Source: an uncultured Peptococcaceae bacterium
GTDB lineage: Bacteria; Bacillota; Peptococcia; Peptococcales; Peptococcaceae
Length of the DNA: 16,161 nucleotides
NCBI GenBank assembly: GCA_947254645.1
Contig: CAMYDW010000027.1
Coordinates: 1-16,161 of the forward strand
Direction: 5' to 3'
In this document: positions 6,684-12,969 of the stretch, one piece after another
How positions within the stretch are numbered: position 1 is the first letter of the stretch
Layout: the number at the start of each line of letters is the position of its first letter
Made by a program: the position numbers and the translations under genes
Notes under the pieces: model-generated
Database searches by the model: none
Told to the model about the DNA's origin: nothing
Seen by the model: only the letters and a program-made list of their open reading frames with translations

Positions 6684-6701
6684 ACATAAATACATTAGAA
6701 T
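6673..6701 (+). promoter_or_regulatory. SigA-type promoter of the EF-G-like gene
   Basis: TTGTCA (6673-6678), 17-base spacer, TAGAAT (6696-6701). Each hexamer has five of six consensus bases with ideal spacing. The start codon is 51 bases downstream. Confidence 0.75.
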
Positions 6702-6752
6702 AAAAGAAAATAAAATTTGTCGGATTATTTCGATAATAAAGGAGGCAGTCAT

Positions 6753-8825
6753 ATGAAGGCTTATGACAGTGATATTATTCGTAACATAGCTGTTCTCTCC
6801 CATGATGGGGCAGGAAAAACAGCGTTGGTGGAATCGATGTTGTTGATGTCAAGCGCAATAGATGCTGTGGGTCGTGGAAAGGATAACAAACATATTTTAG
6901 ATTTCGAACCAGAAGAAATCAATCGTAATGTTACCATTCAACTCGGCATGGCACCTTGTGAGTGGCAGGGCTATAAGCTCAACTTTATTGATACACCTGG
7001 ATACTCAGAATTCTGTGGCGAAGTGCATCAAGCCTTACGTGCTGCCGATGGACTGGTGCTGGTGACTTCTGCAGAATCGGGTATTCAAGTTGACACCATT
7101 CGTGCTTGGCAGTATGGTTTGGATTTGAAGCTGCCACGCTTAATTTATATAAATAAAATGGACATGGAAAATGCTGATTTCTTTGGCTCTCTAGAGCAAA
7201 TGAAAACACTTTTCGGGAAGTCGGTGATGCCCCTTCAAGTGCCTATTGGCGAAGGAGCAGATTTTAGAGGCATTATTGATGTGCCAACCAAAAAAGCCTA
7301 TGAGTGGATTGCAGGAGAGCGAAAAGAATGTGCGATTCCAGAGGCATTGGTGGATCGTGTAGATGATGTTTTTGCAATGTGTATGGAAGCGGCGGCAGAA
7401 GGCAGTGATGCCTTATTGGAGAAATATCTTGAAGGCGAAGCACTAACCACCGAAGAAATGTATGAGGGCTTATATGAAGGGATGATTACAGGGCGTGTTT
7501 GCCCAGTTTTATGTGGGAGTGCGGTCTCACATATTGGCTCACGTCTCTTATTGGATTGCTTGGTAAAATATATGCCAGATACGACAAAGCGCCATGATCA
7601 AGCTGTGCAGGTAGATACTGGAGAAGAAATGGTTGTGACCTATAAAAATCCTTTTTCTGCTTTTGTCTTTAAAACCGTTCTGGATGCTTTTTCAGGTAAG
7701 CTGTCTTATCTGCGTATTATCAGTGGTAAATTAACAGAAGGCATGACCATCTATAATACAGCAACCCAAACAGAGGAAAAAATCAGCAAGATGTTTACGA
7801 TGATTGGGAAGCAACAGATTCCACTCACAGAAGCAAGTGCGGGAGACATTATCGTTGTGCCAAAACTTTCAGATGCACATACAGGGGATACCTATGCTTT
7901 GAAGGATACGCCGATGCGCTATCCACGCATTGATTTTCCACAATCTCTTTATACAGTCGCTGTTTTACCAGAGAAAAAAGGAGAAGAGGAAAAGCTAGGG
8001 GTGGCCTTGCATAAGATTGCCGAGGAAGATTTAACCTGTGTTGTCACCAAAGACACCGAAAGCGGGCAGCTTCAGCTTTCTACCATGGGTGAGGTGCACC
8101 TAGAACATCTACTGGCTAAAATGGAACGAAAATATGGTGTTAAGGCCATTTTAGAAAAGCGTTATATTCCATATAGAGAAACCATTAAAGGCAGTACCAG
8201 AGCCGAAGGAAAATATAAAAAACAAAGTGGTGGCCATGGACAGTTTGGCCATGTTTGGCTTCAAATTGAACCGTTGATGAATGATGAGCATTTTGAATTT
8301 GTGGATGCAATTGTTGGCGGGGCTGTTCCACGCCAATATATTCCAGCAGTTGAAAAGGGTGCAATTGAAACCTTAGAAAAAGGGGTGATTGCTGGGTATC
8401 CATTGATTCGTGTCAAAATTACCTTGGATGATGGGTCCTATCATAGCGTAGACTCCTCAGAAATGGCTTTCAAAGTAGCGGCCTCTACTGCGCTGAAAAA
8501 AGGAATTCCAGAAGCAAAGCCTGTTCTCTTAGAGCCAATTTATGAGGTAGATATCACTGTGCCAGAAGAGTACATGGGTGATATCATTGGCGATATCAGC
8601 GGAAAAAGAGGGCGTGTTTTAGGGATGGAACCAGGCAACCATCCAGGCTATACAATCATCAAGGCACGTGTGCCACTGGCAGAAATGCAAGATTATGTGG
8701 TACAATTAAGAGCAATGACCCAAGGACGAGGTATATACACCATGGCCTTTGATACTTATGAAGAAGTGCCAACAAAAATTGCTGAGGGCATTATTGCCGA
8801 TTACAATGAATCAAAAGAGGAATAA
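6753..8825 (+). CDS. Elongation factor G-like translational GTPase
   Basis: 690 residues with the full EF-G layout: GTPase domain, domain II, and domains III-V (domain IV carries SGGHGQFGHVW). G motifs: P-loop SHDGAGKT (16-23), G3 DTPGY (80-84), G4 NKMD (134-137), G5 in PVLCGSA. Canonical EF-G has DTPGH at G3; here the catalytic His is Tyr84, and the P-loop also differs. Both are features of the widespread EF-G-like paralogue family rather than of the main fusA product, which is expected elsewhere with rpsL/rpsG. The frame opens at a TTG (6717), but AAAGGAGG (6738-6744) fixes the ATG at 6753. It is monocistronic, with its own promoter under a Fur-like box. Cellular role of this family is not settled. 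Confidence 0.92.
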   Translation: MKAYDSDIIRNIAVLSHDGAGKTALVESMLLMSSAIDAVGRGKDNKHILDFEPEEINRNVTIQLGMAPCEWQGYKLNFIDTPGYSEFCGEVHQALRAADGLVLVTSAESGIQVDTIRAWQYGLDLKLPRLIYINKMDMENADFFGSLEQMKTLFGKSVMPLQVPIGEGADFRGIIDVPTKKAYEWIAGERKECAIPEALVDRVDDVFAMCMEAAAEGSDALLEKYLEGEALTTEEMYEGLYEGMITGRVCPVLCGSAVSHIGSRLLLDCLVKYMPDTTKRHDQAVQVDTGEEMVVTYKNPFSAFVFKTVLDAFSGKLSYLRIISGKLTEGMTIYNTATQTEEKISKMFTMIGKQQIPLTEASAGDIIVVPKLSDAHTGDTYALKDTPMRYPRIDFPQSLYTVAVLPEKKGEEEKLGVALHKIAEEDLTCVVTKDTESGQLQLSTMGEVHLEHLLAKMERKYGVKAILEKRYIPYRETIKGSTRAEGKYKKQSGGHGQFGHVWLQIEPLMNDEHFEFVDAIVGGAVPRQYIPAVEKGAIETLEKGVIAGYPLIRVKITLDDGSYHSVDSSEMAFKVAASTALKKGIPEAKPVLLEPIYEVDITVPEEYMGDIIGDISGKRGRVLGMEPGNHPGYTIIKARVPLAEMQDYVVQLRAMTQGRGIYTMAFDTYEEVPTKIAEGIIADYNESKEE

Positions 8826-8830
8826 AAGGA

Positions 8831-8862
8831 AAACGGCATCTAATGATAGATGCCGTTTTTTT
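8831..8862 (+). terminator. Terminator after the EF-G-like gene
   Basis: A 10-bp stem ACGGCATCTA / TAGATGCCGT, loop ATGA and seven T. It lies only 23 bases before the trmO start codon, so trmO either depends on read-through or has a promoter I could not identify. Confidence 0.92.
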
Positions 8863-8885
8863 GAGGATCAAAAAGGAGTGATAGG

Positions 8886-9605
8886 ATGGAAAAACCAATG
8901 ACCAATCCAGAAGCAGAGCACCTGTCTCTACAAGTCGTTGCACGTATTCGCACGCATTTTCCAAGTAAATTTGGCGTGCCACGTCAAAGTGGTGTGGTAA
9001 AGGGTTTAGAAAGTCGGATTGTATTTGAGCCAAAATTCCGTAATGAGGACGCTTTGAGAGGCATCGAGGGCTATGAGTATCTGTGGCTTATTTGGTCCTT
9101 TTCAGAGGCCATTCGTGAAGAATGGACACCAACTGTACGACCACCATGGTTGGATGGCAACACACGCATGGGCGTTTTTGCAACCCGCTCGCCATTTCGC
9201 CCAAACGCATTGGCCTTGTCCTCTGTAAAATTATTACGCATTGAAAAATCTGCACAAGAAGGGACCGTGTTGGTTGTAGAAGGCGCCGATATGATGGATG
9301 GGACACCAATCTATGACATCAAGCCCTATTTGCCATTTACTGATAGTCATCCAGAAGCAAGGGCAGGCTTTAGTGATCACGTAAAGCACAAATTGGTGCA
9401 AGTGGTTTTTCCAAAGGAATTGCTTGAGAAGATGCCTGCCTCTCTTCATCAAGGGGTTAAGGAAATGCTTGCGCAAAATCCTATCCCACGCTACCAAAAC
9501 GACCCAGATCGGATATATGGTGTGGCCTTTGACCGTTATAATATTCGCTTTTTTATAGCGCATGACATATTGACGGTTGTAGCGGTAACCTCCTTGGAGG
9601 AATAA
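8886..9605 (+). CDS. trmO: tRNA (t6A37-N6)-methyltransferase TrmO
   Basis: Also known as TsaA/YaeB (UPF0066). It uses S-adenosylmethionine to methylate N6 of threonylcarbamoyladenosine at position 37 of certain Thr tRNAs, tuning anticodon reading. 239 residues, close to the E. coli protein. The beta-barrel methyltransferase domain (about 12-165) shows VVARIRTHFPSKFGVPRQ, FEGYEYL-type text as GYEYLWLIWSFSE (62-74), the signature RMGVFATRSPFRPN (94-107) and DGTPIYDIKPYLP (138-150). The smaller C-terminal domain holds DPDRIYGVAFDRYNIRF. AAAAGGAGTG precedes the ATG. No clear terminator follows. It lies 23 bases after a strong terminator, and no promoter of its own was identified. Confidence 0.94.
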   Translation: MEKPMTNPEAEHLSLQVVARIRTHFPSKFGVPRQSGVVKGLESRIVFEPKFRNEDALRGIEGYEYLWLIWSFSEAIREEWTPTVRPPWLDGNTRMGVFATRSPFRPNALALSSVKLLRIEKSAQEGTVLVVEGADMMDGTPIYDIKPYLPFTDSHPEARAGFSDHVKHKLVQVVFPKELLEKMPASLHQGVKEMLAQNPIPRYQNDPDRIYGVAFDRYNIRFFIAHDILTVVAVTSLEE

Positions 9606-9612
9606 AAATTTT

Positions 9613-9623
9613 ATTCTAAGAAT
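9613..9623 (+). promoter_or_regulatory. Palindrome ATTCTAAGAAT upstream of the acp promoter
   Basis: A perfect 5+1+5 palindrome followed by TTT, 15 bases upstream of the acp -35. The same element, with only the central base changed, is at 10529-10539 between the GNAT gene and pta. It may be a shared operator; the regulator is unknown. Confidence 0.35.
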
Positions 9624-9637
9624 TTTAGCAAAACACA

Positions 9638-9665
9638 TTGACTTGTAAAAAAAAACCTCTATACT
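9638..9665 (+). promoter_or_regulatory. Promoter of the acyl carrier protein gene
   Basis: TTGACT (9638-9643), 16-base spacer, TATACT (9660-9665): five of six consensus bases in each hexamer. The start codon is 49 bases downstream. Confidence 0.72.
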
Positions 9666-9713
9666 AAACAACAGTTGTGTATTATTTTATTTCAATCTGG
9701 AGGAAGAGAGAAA

Positions 9714-9947
9714 ATGGTTTTTGAGCAAGTACAAAATAGTATTGCAGATATCATGAGCTGCGATCCAAATGCAGTTACCATGGATACGAATCTGCAAGAT
9801 GATCTTGGTGTTGATTCTGTCGACTCTGTTGAACTTGTGATGGCATTAGAAGAAATCTATGGTTTGACCATCAGCGATGAACAAGCAGCACAATTAAAAA
9901 CTGTGGCTGATGTTGTTGAGTTTATTGAAGAAGCAACGGAAGCTTAA
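9714..9947 (+). CDS. Acyl carrier protein
   Basis: 77 residues, acidic, the typical size of a stand-alone type II acyl carrier protein. The phosphopantetheine attachment site is Ser35 in LGVDSVDSVELVMALEE. Most fatty-acid ACPs have DSLD here; Val in place of Leu is a small departure. It carries growing acyl chains between fatty-acid synthesis enzymes in the cytoplasm. The frame opens further up at a TTG (9675), but GGAGG (9699-9703) serves the ATG at 9714. It has its own promoter and terminator and is not among fab genes, so it could be the main ACP or a specialised one. No partner enzyme is next to it. Confidence 0.93.
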   Translation: MVFEQVQNSIADIMSCDPNAVTMDTNLQDDLGVDSVDSVELVMALEEIYGLTISDEQAAQLKTVADVVEFIEEATEA

Positions 9948-9956
9948 ATAAAAAAA

Positions 9957-9981
9957 CGAGCGATAATCGCTCGCTTTTTTT
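9957..9981. terminator. Bidirectional terminator between acp and the GNAT gene
   Basis: CGAGCGA / TCGCTCG with a 3-base loop, flanked by six A on the left and seven T on the right (9975-9981). It can therefore end the acp transcript and the convergent acetyltransferase transcript. It just touches the acetyltransferase stop codon. Confidence 0.88.
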
Positions 9982-10486
9982 ATATGATTTTTTGATAAGC
10001 CAATCGCGTTGAGCCATCGGCCACCGTAATAATCCCACAATAGGTATAGCCATTTTTATCAATACATTTTTGCATTGGAATATTATCGGCATGGGTATCA
10101 ATACGAAGATTATGTACCCCTTGTTTGAGGGCTAGCTTTTCAGCTGTTTCCAGACAAAGGGTCCCTAGACCTTTGTGATCCGTTTCCATATTGATTGCCA
10201 CGCGGTGCAGGGTGCCATATAAATCCTCATTAAGCCAACCAGGTCCATCAATTGTGGTATAGGTTGGATCAGGACCAAAAGCAAGATAAAATGTGGCAAG
10301 AATCGTACCACCCTCGCGAATGACATAACTTTTCCCAGACAGGATATCTGATTCTAGAAGGGACTTTTGAGGATAATGGGTGCCCCATTGGGTGGCATTG
10401 CCATTCATTTTCATAAATTCTTGGGCCCCTCTGTATATTTCTTCTAGCACAGGAAGATCATGGGGTTGAGTACGCTCTAATGTCAA
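9980..10486 (-). CDS. GNAT family N-acetyltransferase
   Basis: The likely product is 168 residues, one GNAT domain: beta1-alpha1 at the start (LERTQPHDLPVLEEIYRGA), and motif A with LHRVAINMETDHKGLGTLCL, where HKGLGT corresponds to the acetyl-CoA pyrophosphate loop (Q/RxxGxG/A). Near the end is DTHADNIPMQKCIDKNGY, the usual region closing the acetyl-CoA pocket. It transfers an acetyl group from acetyl-CoA to an unknown amine. Start choice: the longest frame opens at a GTG (10495) that is itself part of the Shine-Dalgarno GAGGTGA, so the TTG at 10486 is the probable start. It is convergent with acp, sharing a terminator, and divergent from pta. Substrate unknown. Confidence 0.85.
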   Translation of the reverse strand: MTLERTQPHDLPVLEEIYRGAQEFMKMNGNATQWGTHYPQKSLLESDILSGKSYVIREGGTILATFYLAFGPDPTYTTIDGPGWLNEDLYGTLHRVAINMETDHKGLGTLCLETAEKLALKQGVHNLRIDTHADNIPMQKCIDKNGYTYCGIITVADGSTRLAYQKII

Positions 10487-10518
10487 TATAATCACCTCAA
10501 TAACGTTAAACTACAGCT

Positions 10519-10547
10519 ATTATACCCTATTCTTAGAATTTTGTTCA
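10519..10547 (-). promoter_or_regulatory. Promoter of the GNAT gene
   Basis: On the minus strand: TGAACA (-35), a 17-base spacer and a perfect -10 TATAAT. The palindrome ATTCTTAGAAT (10529-10539) falls inside the spacer, so a protein bound there would block this promoter. Confidence 0.55.
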
Positions 10548-10583
10548 GCAATTTCATTTGAAAAATAATTTTGATAGGGTATA
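10521..10583. repeat. 10-bp inverted repeat across the divergent promoters
   Basis: TATACCCTAT at 10521-10530 is the exact reverse complement of ATAGGGTATA at 10574-10583. Each copy covers one of the two divergent -10 regions, so both promoters read ATAGGGTATA(A/C)T. It may be a shared regulator site or just two promoters with the same extended -10. Confidence 0.5.
10529..10539 (+). promoter_or_regulatory. Palindrome ATTCTTAGAAT between the GNAT gene and pta
   Basis: Second copy of the palindrome seen upstream of acp, also followed by TTT. It lies within the GNAT promoter spacer and 18 bases upstream of the pta -35. Confidence 0.35.
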
Positions 10584-10585
10584 CT
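10558..10585 (+). promoter_or_regulatory. Promoter of pta
   Basis: TTGAAA (10558-10563), 16-base spacer, TATACT (10580-10585). The start codon is 51 bases downstream. Confidence 0.68.
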
Positions 10586-10636
10586 ATATAAAGAGCTTCA
10601 ATAAAAAAGCAATTGATTAAAGGAGAGAATGTAATA

Positions 10637-11614
10637 ATGAGCGATATTTGGGAAACACTAGAAGGACGCATCAAAGGACAACAAAAAACCATCGTCTTCC
10701 CTGAAAGTGAAGATGTACGTATTCTTGGTGCTGTAGCACGCCATCAAAAAGATGGGCTTTTGACACCAATTCTTGTTGGTGATGAAGCCGAAGTGGCAGC
10801 ACTTGCTAAAGAAAACAATCTTGATCTTACTGGTGTACAAATTATCAATCCTAAAACTTATGAAGGCTTTGATGAAATGGTTGCAAAGTTTGTTGAACGT
10901 CGTAAAGGCAAAGCAACAGAAGAACAAGCACGCACCATTCTTTTAGATGGCAACTATTTTGGGACCATGTTGGTGTATATGAATAAGGCCGATGGTATGG
11001 TAAGTGGTGCTTGCCACTCCACAGGGGACACTGTACGCCCAGCCCTTCAAATCGTTAAAATGAAACAAGGTTGCTCCCGAGTAAGCGGTGCAATGATTAT
11101 GAGCAAAGGCGAAGAACGCTACTTATTCAGCGACATCGCTATCAACATCAATGTCGATGCACAAGCAATGGGTGAAATTGCTGTTGAAAGTGCAAAGACC
11201 GCAAAAACCTTTGACATTGATCCTAAGGTAGCCCTTCTTTCTTTCTCTACCATGGGTTCTGCCGTATCTCCTGAAAGCGAAAAAGTAGCAGAAGCGACTA
11301 AGATTGCTAAAGAATTGGCACCAGAATTGGCAATTGATGGGGAACTTCAATTTGACGCTGCATTTGTACCAAGTGTTGGTGAACGTAAGGCGCCAGAATC
11401 AAAGGTAGCAGGTCATGCAAACACCTTTATTTTCCCAGATCTTCAAGCAGGGAATATTGGCTATAAAATTGCACAACGTCTTGGTGGTTATGAAGCGATT
11501 GGACCAATCCTCCAAGGTTTGGCACGCCCAATCAATGACCTTTCCAGAGGCTGCAATGAAGAAGATGCTTATAAATTAGCAATCATCACTGCTGCCCAAG
11601 CAATCAGTGAATAA
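10637..11614 (+). CDS. pta: Phosphate acetyltransferase
   Basis: Interconverts acetyl-CoA plus phosphate and acetyl phosphate plus CoA in the cytoplasm. With acetate kinase (not in the window) it gives ATP from acetyl-CoA in fermentation. 325 residues, the length of the short single-domain form common in Bacillota, without the N-terminal domains of the E. coli enzyme. Motifs in order: TIVFPESEDVRILGAV, VSGACHSTGDTVRPAL, ALLSFSTMGSAVSPES, FPDLQAGNIGYKIAQR and GPILQGLARPINDLSRGC, the last two being the family signature near the active site. An in-frame ATT-rich extension upstream is unlikely; GGAG at 10622-10625 serves the ATG at 10637. It is monocistronic, with its own promoter and terminator. 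Confidence 0.96.
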   Translation: MSDIWETLEGRIKGQQKTIVFPESEDVRILGAVARHQKDGLLTPILVGDEAEVAALAKENNLDLTGVQIINPKTYEGFDEMVAKFVERRKGKATEEQARTILLDGNYFGTMLVYMNKADGMVSGACHSTGDTVRPALQIVKMKQGCSRVSGAMIMSKGEERYLFSDIAININVDAQAMGEIAVESAKTAKTFDIDPKVALLSFSTMGSAVSPESEKVAEATKIAKELAPELAIDGELQFDAAFVPSVGERKAPESKVAGHANTFIFPDLQAGNIGYKIAQRLGGYEAIGPILQGLARPINDLSRGCNEEDAYKLAIITAAQAISE

Positions 11615-11631
11615 TCATACTTTTGTAAAAA

Positions 11632-11670
11632 ACATCCAACTGACTTGTAAAAGTGGTTGGATGTTTTTTT
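11632..11670 (+). terminator. Terminator of pta
   Basis: Stem ACATCCAAC / GTTGGATGT, extended inside by ACTT / AAGT, ending in seven T (11664-11670). Confidence 0.92.
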
Positions 11671-11721
11671 GTAAGATATCTCTTATAAAATGATAAAAAA
11701 TAATCTTTTTGTGAATATCCC

Positions 11722-11750
11722 TTGCAAAAAAAAATTCCATTTGCTATAAT
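11722..11750 (+). promoter_or_regulatory. Promoter of rpsF-ssb-rpsR
   Basis: TTGCAA (11722-11727), 17-base spacer, a perfect TATAAT (11745-11750) and the extended TGC before it. A strong promoter, as expected for a ribosomal protein operon. Confidence 0.85.
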
Positions 11751-11762
11751 TTATATTTGTAA

Positions 11763-11800
11763 TCCCTGCTCTACAAAGTAGAGCCATTAGTCCGGGGGGA
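11763..11800 (+). promoter_or_regulatory. S6:S18-binding leader of rpsF
   Basis: GCTCTAC-AAA-GTAGAGC (11768-11784) forms a perfect 7-bp hairpin. The flanking TCCC (11763-11766) can pair with the G-run at 11795-11799. That leaves a one-sided 3' bulge holding CCG at 11792-11794. A hairpin with a bulged CCG box just before rpsF is the described autoregulatory motif bound by the S6:S18 complex, which mimics its 16S rRNA site. The outer stem also lies next to the Shine-Dalgarno (11800-11807), so binding could block translation. The assignment is by position and shape. Confidence 0.65.
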
Positions 11801-11812
11801 GGAGGTGCAGAT

Positions 11813-12103
11813 ATGCGCGATTATGAACTTCTTTATATCATTAAAACTGAAGTAGGCGAAGAACAAACCCAAGCTACCATCGATCGTTACGCTGGCATTC
11901 TTGCTGAACAAGGAGCTGAAGTAACCAACACCGATAAGTGGGGGAAACGTAAACTTGCTTACACCATCGATAAGAAATACAACGATGGTTTCTATGTTTT
12001 AGTGACTTTTAAAGGCGAATCAAATGCTGTCAACGAAGTTGACCGTTTGATGAAGATTGACGAAAATCTTATCCGCCACATGATTACTCGTCTTGGCGAA
12101 TAA
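11813..12103 (+). CDS. rpsF: 30S ribosomal protein S6
   Basis: 96 residues, the normal length. It has the S6 ferredoxin-like fold signature: MRDYELLYIIKTEVGEEQ at the start, then the conserved WGKRKLAYTIDKKYNDGFYV, and VDRLMKIDENLIRHMITRL near the end. S6 binds the central domain of 16S rRNA as a pair with S18, which is encoded two genes downstream. AGGAGGTG lies just before the ATG. It leads a three-gene operon with one promoter and one terminator, and the leader shows an S6:S18-type hairpin. Confidence 0.97.
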   Translation: MRDYELLYIIKTEVGEEQTQATIDRYAGILAEQGAEVTNTDKWGKRKLAYTIDKKYNDGFYVLVTFKGESNAVNEVDRLMKIDENLIRHMITRLGE

Positions 12104-12131
12104 GTTTGACAGGTAGAAAGAAGGTTCGGTA

Positions 12132-12563
12132 ATGAATAAGATTATTTTAATTGGGCGTCTAGTACGCGACCCAGAACTTCGTTACACACCAAATGGTGCA
12201 GCTGTGTGTACTTTTACACTCGCTGTCGACCGTCCATACAACAGCCAAAGCAACGAACGTGAAGCTGATTTTATCGACATCGTCGTATGGAATAAAATTG
12301 CTGAAAACGTTGCGAAATATATCACCAAAGGTCGTCAAGTTGGGGTTGAGGGTCGTTTGCAAATTCGTAGCTACGAAGCAAATGATGGGCAACGTCGTTG
12401 GCGTACTGAAGTCATTGCAAACCAAGTAGAATTTCTTGGCAGTGGTGGCGGTGGTGAACGTATGGGGCAAGGAATGGCACCGACCAGTCAACCTGCACCA
12501 AGCGAACCGTCATCTTCCTTTGGCACTGAAGTGAGCTTCAGTGACGGAGATATTCCGTTTTAA
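12132..12563 (+). CDS. ssb: Single-stranded DNA-binding protein
   Basis: 143 residues. The N-terminal OB fold (about 1-105) starts MNKIILIGRLVRDPELRYTP and includes FTLAVDRPYN and DFIDIVVWNKIAENVAKYI. A short Gly/Ser/Pro-rich flexible linker follows, then the acidic tip SDGDIPF (residues 137-143), the docking peptide for replication and repair proteins. The linker is shorter than in E. coli (178 residues). It forms tetramers on single-stranded DNA during replication and repair. It sits 28 bases after rpsF and 19 before rpsR, the standard Bacillota arrangement. The ribosome binding site (AAAGAAGG) is moderate. Confidence 0.97.
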   Translation: MNKIILIGRLVRDPELRYTPNGAAVCTFTLAVDRPYNSQSNEREADFIDIVVWNKIAENVAKYITKGRQVGVEGRLQIRSYEANDGQRRWRTEVIANQVEFLGSGGGGERMGQGMAPTSQPAPSEPSSSFGTEVSFSDGDIPF

Positions 12564-12582
12564 TTGAGAAAGGAGTTTGTTC

Positions 12583-12816
12583 ATGGCTAGAAGAGAACGC
12601 ACCAGACGTTCCCGCAAGAAAGTTTGTAATTACTGCGTGGATAAGGTTGAATTTATCGATTATAAAGATACCAACCGTCTGAAAAAATACATGACCGAAC
12701 GTGGCAAAATTCTTCCACGTCGTATCACTGGTAACTGCGCAAAGCATCAACGTGCTATAACTGTAGCTATCAAACGTGCTAGAACAATGGCATTACTACC
12801 ATATTCTAACGACTGA
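12583..12816 (+). CDS. rpsR: 30S ribosomal protein S18
   Basis: 77 residues, very basic. It reads RKKVCNYCVDKVEFIDYKD, then ERGKILPRRITGNCAKHQR and the end IKRARTMALLPY, the family signature. Cys15, Cys18, Cys52 and His55 are all kept, so this is the cysteine-containing form that can hold a zinc ion. That could make it zinc-demanding; no zinc-free duplicate is seen here. A TTG at 12577 opens the frame, but AAAGGAG (12569-12575) fits the ATG at 12583. Last gene of the operon; binds 16S rRNA together with S6. Confidence 0.97.
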   Translation: MARRERTRRSRKKVCNYCVDKVEFIDYKDTNRLKKYMTERGKILPRRITGNCAKHQRAITVAIKRARTMALLPYSND

Positions 12817-12822
12817 TTATTC

Positions 12823-12855
12823 AAGATACAGCATCAATATGCTGTATCTTTTTTT
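12823..12855 (+). terminator. Terminator of rpsF-ssb-rpsR
   Basis: A 12-bp stem (12823-12834 with 12839-12850), loop CAAT, and seven T (12849-12855). Confidence 0.94.
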
Positions 12856-12940
12856 GCAATTGTTGTATCTTTAATGTTGTTAATAAATCTATATAAATAA
12901 TTATTAGCAAGATGTGTTAAGCTAACAGGAGCGATTTAGA

Positions 12941-12955
12941 CTGTCTATAAGACAG
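12941..12955 (+). repeat. Small hairpin before the broken lipoprotein gene
   Basis: CTGTCT-ATA-AGACAG lies directly before AAAGGAG (12956-12962). It may be a leader hairpin or an operator. The rest of the 12856-12969 gap is AT-rich, and I see no convincing promoter in it. Confidence 0.4.
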
Positions 12956-12969
12956 AAAGGAGAAGGCGC

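Noticed and set aside
8780..8808. TTGCTG-N17-TACAAT in the end of the EF-G-like gene as a trmO promoter.
   Set aside because: The -35 is poor and transcription from it would meet the strong terminator at 8831-8862.
9234..9671. 145-codon open frame on the minus strand opposite trmO.
   Set aside because: It lies almost wholly opposite a well-supported gene, has no ribosome binding site and shows no recognisable domain.
163..12927. AAGATGTG-N-TAA-NN-TAACA shared upstream of the LysR gene (about 164-183) and of the broken lipoprotein gene (about 12909-12927), 16 of 19 bases identical.
   Set aside because: In AT-rich DNA of this length several such pairs are expected by chance, and both cover AT-rich possible -10 regions.
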